Shown here one piece after another: positions 61,658 to 64,000 of a stretch of DNA of 64,000 bases. Numbering within the stretch: position 1 is the first letter of the stretch; every line of letters begins with the position of its first letter. The notes beneath the pieces are model-generated. The model made no database searches. It saw only the letters and a program-made list of their open reading frames with translations, and was not told where the DNA came from. The DNA is taken from positions 114,445-178,444 of the forward strand of contig JACVCO010000009.1 in NCBI GenBank assembly GCA_016741995.1, read 5' to 3'. The translations under genes were made by a program, and so were the position numbers. The stretch is from Hydrogenophaga sp. (GTDB lineage Bacteria; Pseudomonadota; Gammaproteobacteria; Burkholderiales; Burkholderiaceae_C).

Positions 61658-63760
61658 ATGGCCCGCAACACGCCCCTCGAGCGCTATCGCAACATCGGCA
61701 TTTCCGCGCACATCGATGCTGGCAAGACCACCACGACCGAGCGCATCCTGTTCTACACCGGCGTGAATCACAAGATCGGCGAAGTGCACGACGGCGCTGC
61801 CACCATGGACTGGATGGAGCAGGAGCAGGAGCGTGGCATCACGATCACGTCGGCTGCCACCACCTGCTTCTGGAAGGGCATGGACCTGTCCTACCCGGAG
61901 CACCGCTTCAACATCATCGATACCCCTGGCCACGTGGACTTCACCATCGAGGTGGAGCGCTCCATGCGCGTGCTCGACGGCGCCTGCATGGTGTACTGCG
62001 CCGTGGGTGGCGTTCAGCCCCAGTCGGAAACCGTCTGGCGCCAAGCCAACAAATACAAGGTGCCCCGTCTTGCGTTCGTGAACAAGATGGACCGCACCGG
62101 TGCCAATTTCTTCAAGGTCTATGACCAGATGAAGCTGCGCCTGAAAGCCAACCCCGTGCCCGTCGTGATCCCGATCGGTGCCGAGGACAACTTCAAAGGC
62201 GTGGTCGACCTGCTCAAGATGAAAGCCATCATCTGGGACGAGGCCTCGCAAGGCATGAAATTCGAGTACCAGGACATCCCGGCCGACCTCGTCGGCCCGG
62301 CGAAGGAGTGGCGCGAGAAGATGATCGAGGCCGCGGCCGAGTCCAGCGAAGAGCTGATGAACAAGTACCTGGAAGAGGGCGACCTCACCGAGGAAGAGAT
62401 CAAGCAGGGCATCCGTGCCCGCACGCTCGCCACGGAAATCCAGCCGATGCTGTGCGGCACCGCCTTCAAGAACAAGGGCGTGCAACGCATGCTCGACGCC
62501 GTGATCGACTTCCTGCCCTCGCCGGTGGATATCCCGCCCGTGGGTGGCACCGATGAGAACGAGGCGCCGACCTCGCGCAAGGCCGCTGACGAAGAGAAGC
62601 TGTCCGCCCTGGCGTTCAAGCTGATGACCGACCCGTACGTGGGCCAGCTCACGTTCGTGCGCGTGTACTCCGGCGTGCTCAAGAAGGGCGATTCGGTCTT
62701 CAACCCCGTCAAGGGCAAGAAGGAGCGTATCGGCCGTATCGTGCAGATGCACGCGAACAACCGCCAGGAAGTGGAAGAGATCCGCGCTGGCGACATCGCC
62801 GCTTGCGTGGGCCTCAAGGACGTGACCACGGGTGAAACCCTGTGCGATCCCGATGCCGTCATCATGCTGGAACGCATGGTCTTCCCCGAGCCCGTGATCG
62901 CACAGGCGGTGGAGCCCAAGACCAAGGCCGACCAGGAGAAGATGGGCATTGCGCTGCAGCGCCTGGCCTCCGAAGATCCGTCCTTCCGCGTGAAGACCGA
63001 CGAGGAATCGGGCCAGACCATCATCGCCGGCATGGGCGAGCTGCACCTGGAAATCATCGTCGACCGCATGAAGCGCGAATTCGGCGTGGAAGCCAACGTC
63101 GGCAAGCCCCAGGTGGCCTACCGCGAAACCATCCGCAAGACGGTGGACGAGGCCGAAGGCAAGTTCGTGCGCCAGTCGGGCGGCAAGGGCCAGTACGGTC
63201 ACGTGGTGTTCAAGGTCGAACCCAACGAAGCCGGCAAGGGCTTCGAGTTCGTCGATGCCATCAAGGGCGGTGTGGTGCCGCGCGAGTACATCCCGGCGGT
63301 GGAGAAGGGCGTCATTGAGGCCCTGAACGCTGGCGTGCTGGCTGGCTTCCCGGTGGTGGACGTCAAGGTCACGCTGCACTTCGGTTCGTACCACGATGTG
63401 GACTCGTCCGAGCAAGCCTTCAAGATGGCTGCCATCTTCGGCTTCAAGGAAGGTTGCAAGAAGGCCAACCCCGTCATCCTCGAGCCCATGATGGCCGTGG
63501 AAGTCGAGACGCCTGAAGACTACGCCGGCAACGTGATGGGCGATCTGTCGTCGCGTCGCGGCATGGTGCAGGGCATGGAAGACATGGTTGGCGGGGGCAA
63601 GGCCATCAAGGCCGAAGTGCCCCTGTCCGAAATGTTCGGCTACTCGACGACGCTGCGCTCGATGTCGCAGGGCCGTGCCACGTACACGATGGAGTTCAAG
63701 CACTACGCGGAAGCCCCGCGCAACGTGTCGGAAGCCATCGTCGCGGCCCGCGCCAAGTAA
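61658..63760 (+). CDS. fusA: Elongation factor G
   Basis: Translocation GTPase, 700 residues. G1 motif AHIDAGKTT, switch and effector [19 protein letters not shown] (G3) and NKMDRTG (G4) are intact, followed by domains II-V, with [10 protein letters not shown] in domain IV/V. CTTTCCGGAG-type ribosome site upstream of ATG 61658. Third gene of the str operon. Confidence 0.99.
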   Translation: MARNTPLERYRNIGISAHIDAGKTTTTERILFYTGVNHKIGEVHDGAATMDWMEQEQERGITITSAATTCFWKGMDLSYPEHRFNIIDTPGHVDFTIEVERSMRVLDGACMVYCAVGGVQPQSETVWRQANKYKVPRLAFVNKMDRTGANFFKVYDQMKLRLKANPVPVVIPIGAEDNFKGVVDLLKMKAIIWDEASQGMKFEYQDIPADLVGPAKEWREKMIEAAAESSEELMNKYLEEGDLTEEEIKQGIRARTLATEIQPMLCGTAFKNKGVQRMLDAVIDFLPSPVDIPPVGGTDENEAPTSRKAADEEKLSALAFKLMTDPYVGQLTFVRVYSGVLKKGDSVFNPVKGKKERIGRIVQMHANNRQEVEEIRAGDIAACVGLKDVTTGETLCDPDAVIMLERMVFPEPVIAQAVEPKTKADQEKMGIALQRLASEDPSFRVKTDEESGQTIIAGMGELHLEIIVDRMKREFGVEANVGKPQVAYRETIRKTVDEAEGKFVRQSGGKGQYGHVVFKVEPNEAGKGFEFVDAIKGGVVPREYIPAVEKGVIEALNAGVLAGFPVVDVKVTLHFGSYHDVDSSEQAFKMAAIFGFKEGCKKANPVILEPMMAVEVETPEDYAGNVMGDLSSRRGMVQGMEDMVGGGKAIKAEVPLSEMFGYSTTLRSMSQGRATYTMEFKHYAEAPRNVSEAIVAARAK

Positions 63761-63770
63761 CTTATCAGTC

Positions 63771-63831
63771 GGTCTGCGACGCTGCGCCGCCCTGTGCCCG
63801 TGCGGGGCGATCCAGCAGCGGCGTGCAGACC
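63771..63831 (+). promoter_or_regulatory. Long stem structure between fusA and tuf
   Basis: GGTCTGC (63771-63777) pairs with GCAGACC (63825-63831), and inside it CGCTGC (63780-63785) pairs with GCAGCG (63815-63820). No T-run follows, and a ribosome site (GAAGGA) lies between the structure and tuf. It may tune the relative output of fusA and tuf. Confidence 0.35.
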
Positions 63832-63834
63832 TAA

Positions 63835-64000
<166 letters not shown>

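Overview
The window is GC-rich and densely coded, and reads as chromosome of a betaproteobacterium of the order Burkholderiales, most likely a member of the Comamonadaceae (a Hydrogenophaga-like genus fits, but I cannot fix genus by eye). The reasons are the conserved gene strings hpf-ptsN-hprK-fur-bamE-dapB-exbB-exbD-leuS-lptE-holA and rpsL-rpsG-fusA-tuf, the type of glutamate-cysteine ligase, and the many GTG/TTG starts.

Layout. 1-1030: the N-terminal part of a sensor histidine kinase, cut by the window edge. 1108-11693: an MFS transporter, then housekeeping genes for ribosome hibernation, nitrogen PTS, iron regulation, outer-membrane assembly, lysine synthesis, an ExbB/ExbD motor, leucyl-tRNA synthetase, LPS transport and DNA polymerase III delta. 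11824-19753: a glycine-zipper protein, an AraC regulator and, divergent from it, a Liv-type ABC importer operon ending in an aldehyde dehydrogenase, which together look like an uptake-plus-oxidation unit for an unidentified organic compound.

20137-26869 is a visibly more A/T-rich island. It is a complete type I restriction-modification operon (hsdR, hsdM, hsdS) whose last gene, joined to hsdS by a TGATG overlap, encodes a SIR2-like protein that keeps the expected NAD-hydrolase residues. This is the strongest candidate for an unusual composite defence system.

27125-36664: accessory metabolic and regulatory genes: a UbiE-like methyltransferase, a flavin-dependent-halogenase-like enzyme, lysoplasmalogenase, LysR/RidA and AraC/SDR divergent pairs with readable operator candidates, a patatin lipoprotein, an acetyltransferase, and a cold-shock/excalibur fusion. 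36742-40718: proA and a run of small genes, including the stub of a broken SRPBCC-type gene. 40798-47469: glutathione synthesis (gshA, gshB) interleaved with kup and benE, then a trypsin-like protease and an AhpD-like protein. 47481-52778 (minus strand): a nitrate/taurine-type ABC importer, a glutamine amidotransferase, a DHA2 transporter and a small Cys-rich protein. 52815-56413: two multiheme cytochromes and a gamma-glutamyltransferase.

Between the gamma-glutamyltransferase and the next gene lies a perfect 15-bp-arm palindrome, a sigma70-like promoter and a roughly 100-nt three-hairpin unit ending in a strong terminator: a probable small RNA. 56704-64000: HemJ/CopD-like and VanZ-like membrane proteins, a thioredoxin-like ferredoxin, a hydrolase, a penicillin-binding protein 5/6 homologue, and the str operon with structured intergenic regions, ending inside tuf. 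I saw no tRNA, rRNA, CRISPR array, integrase or transposase.
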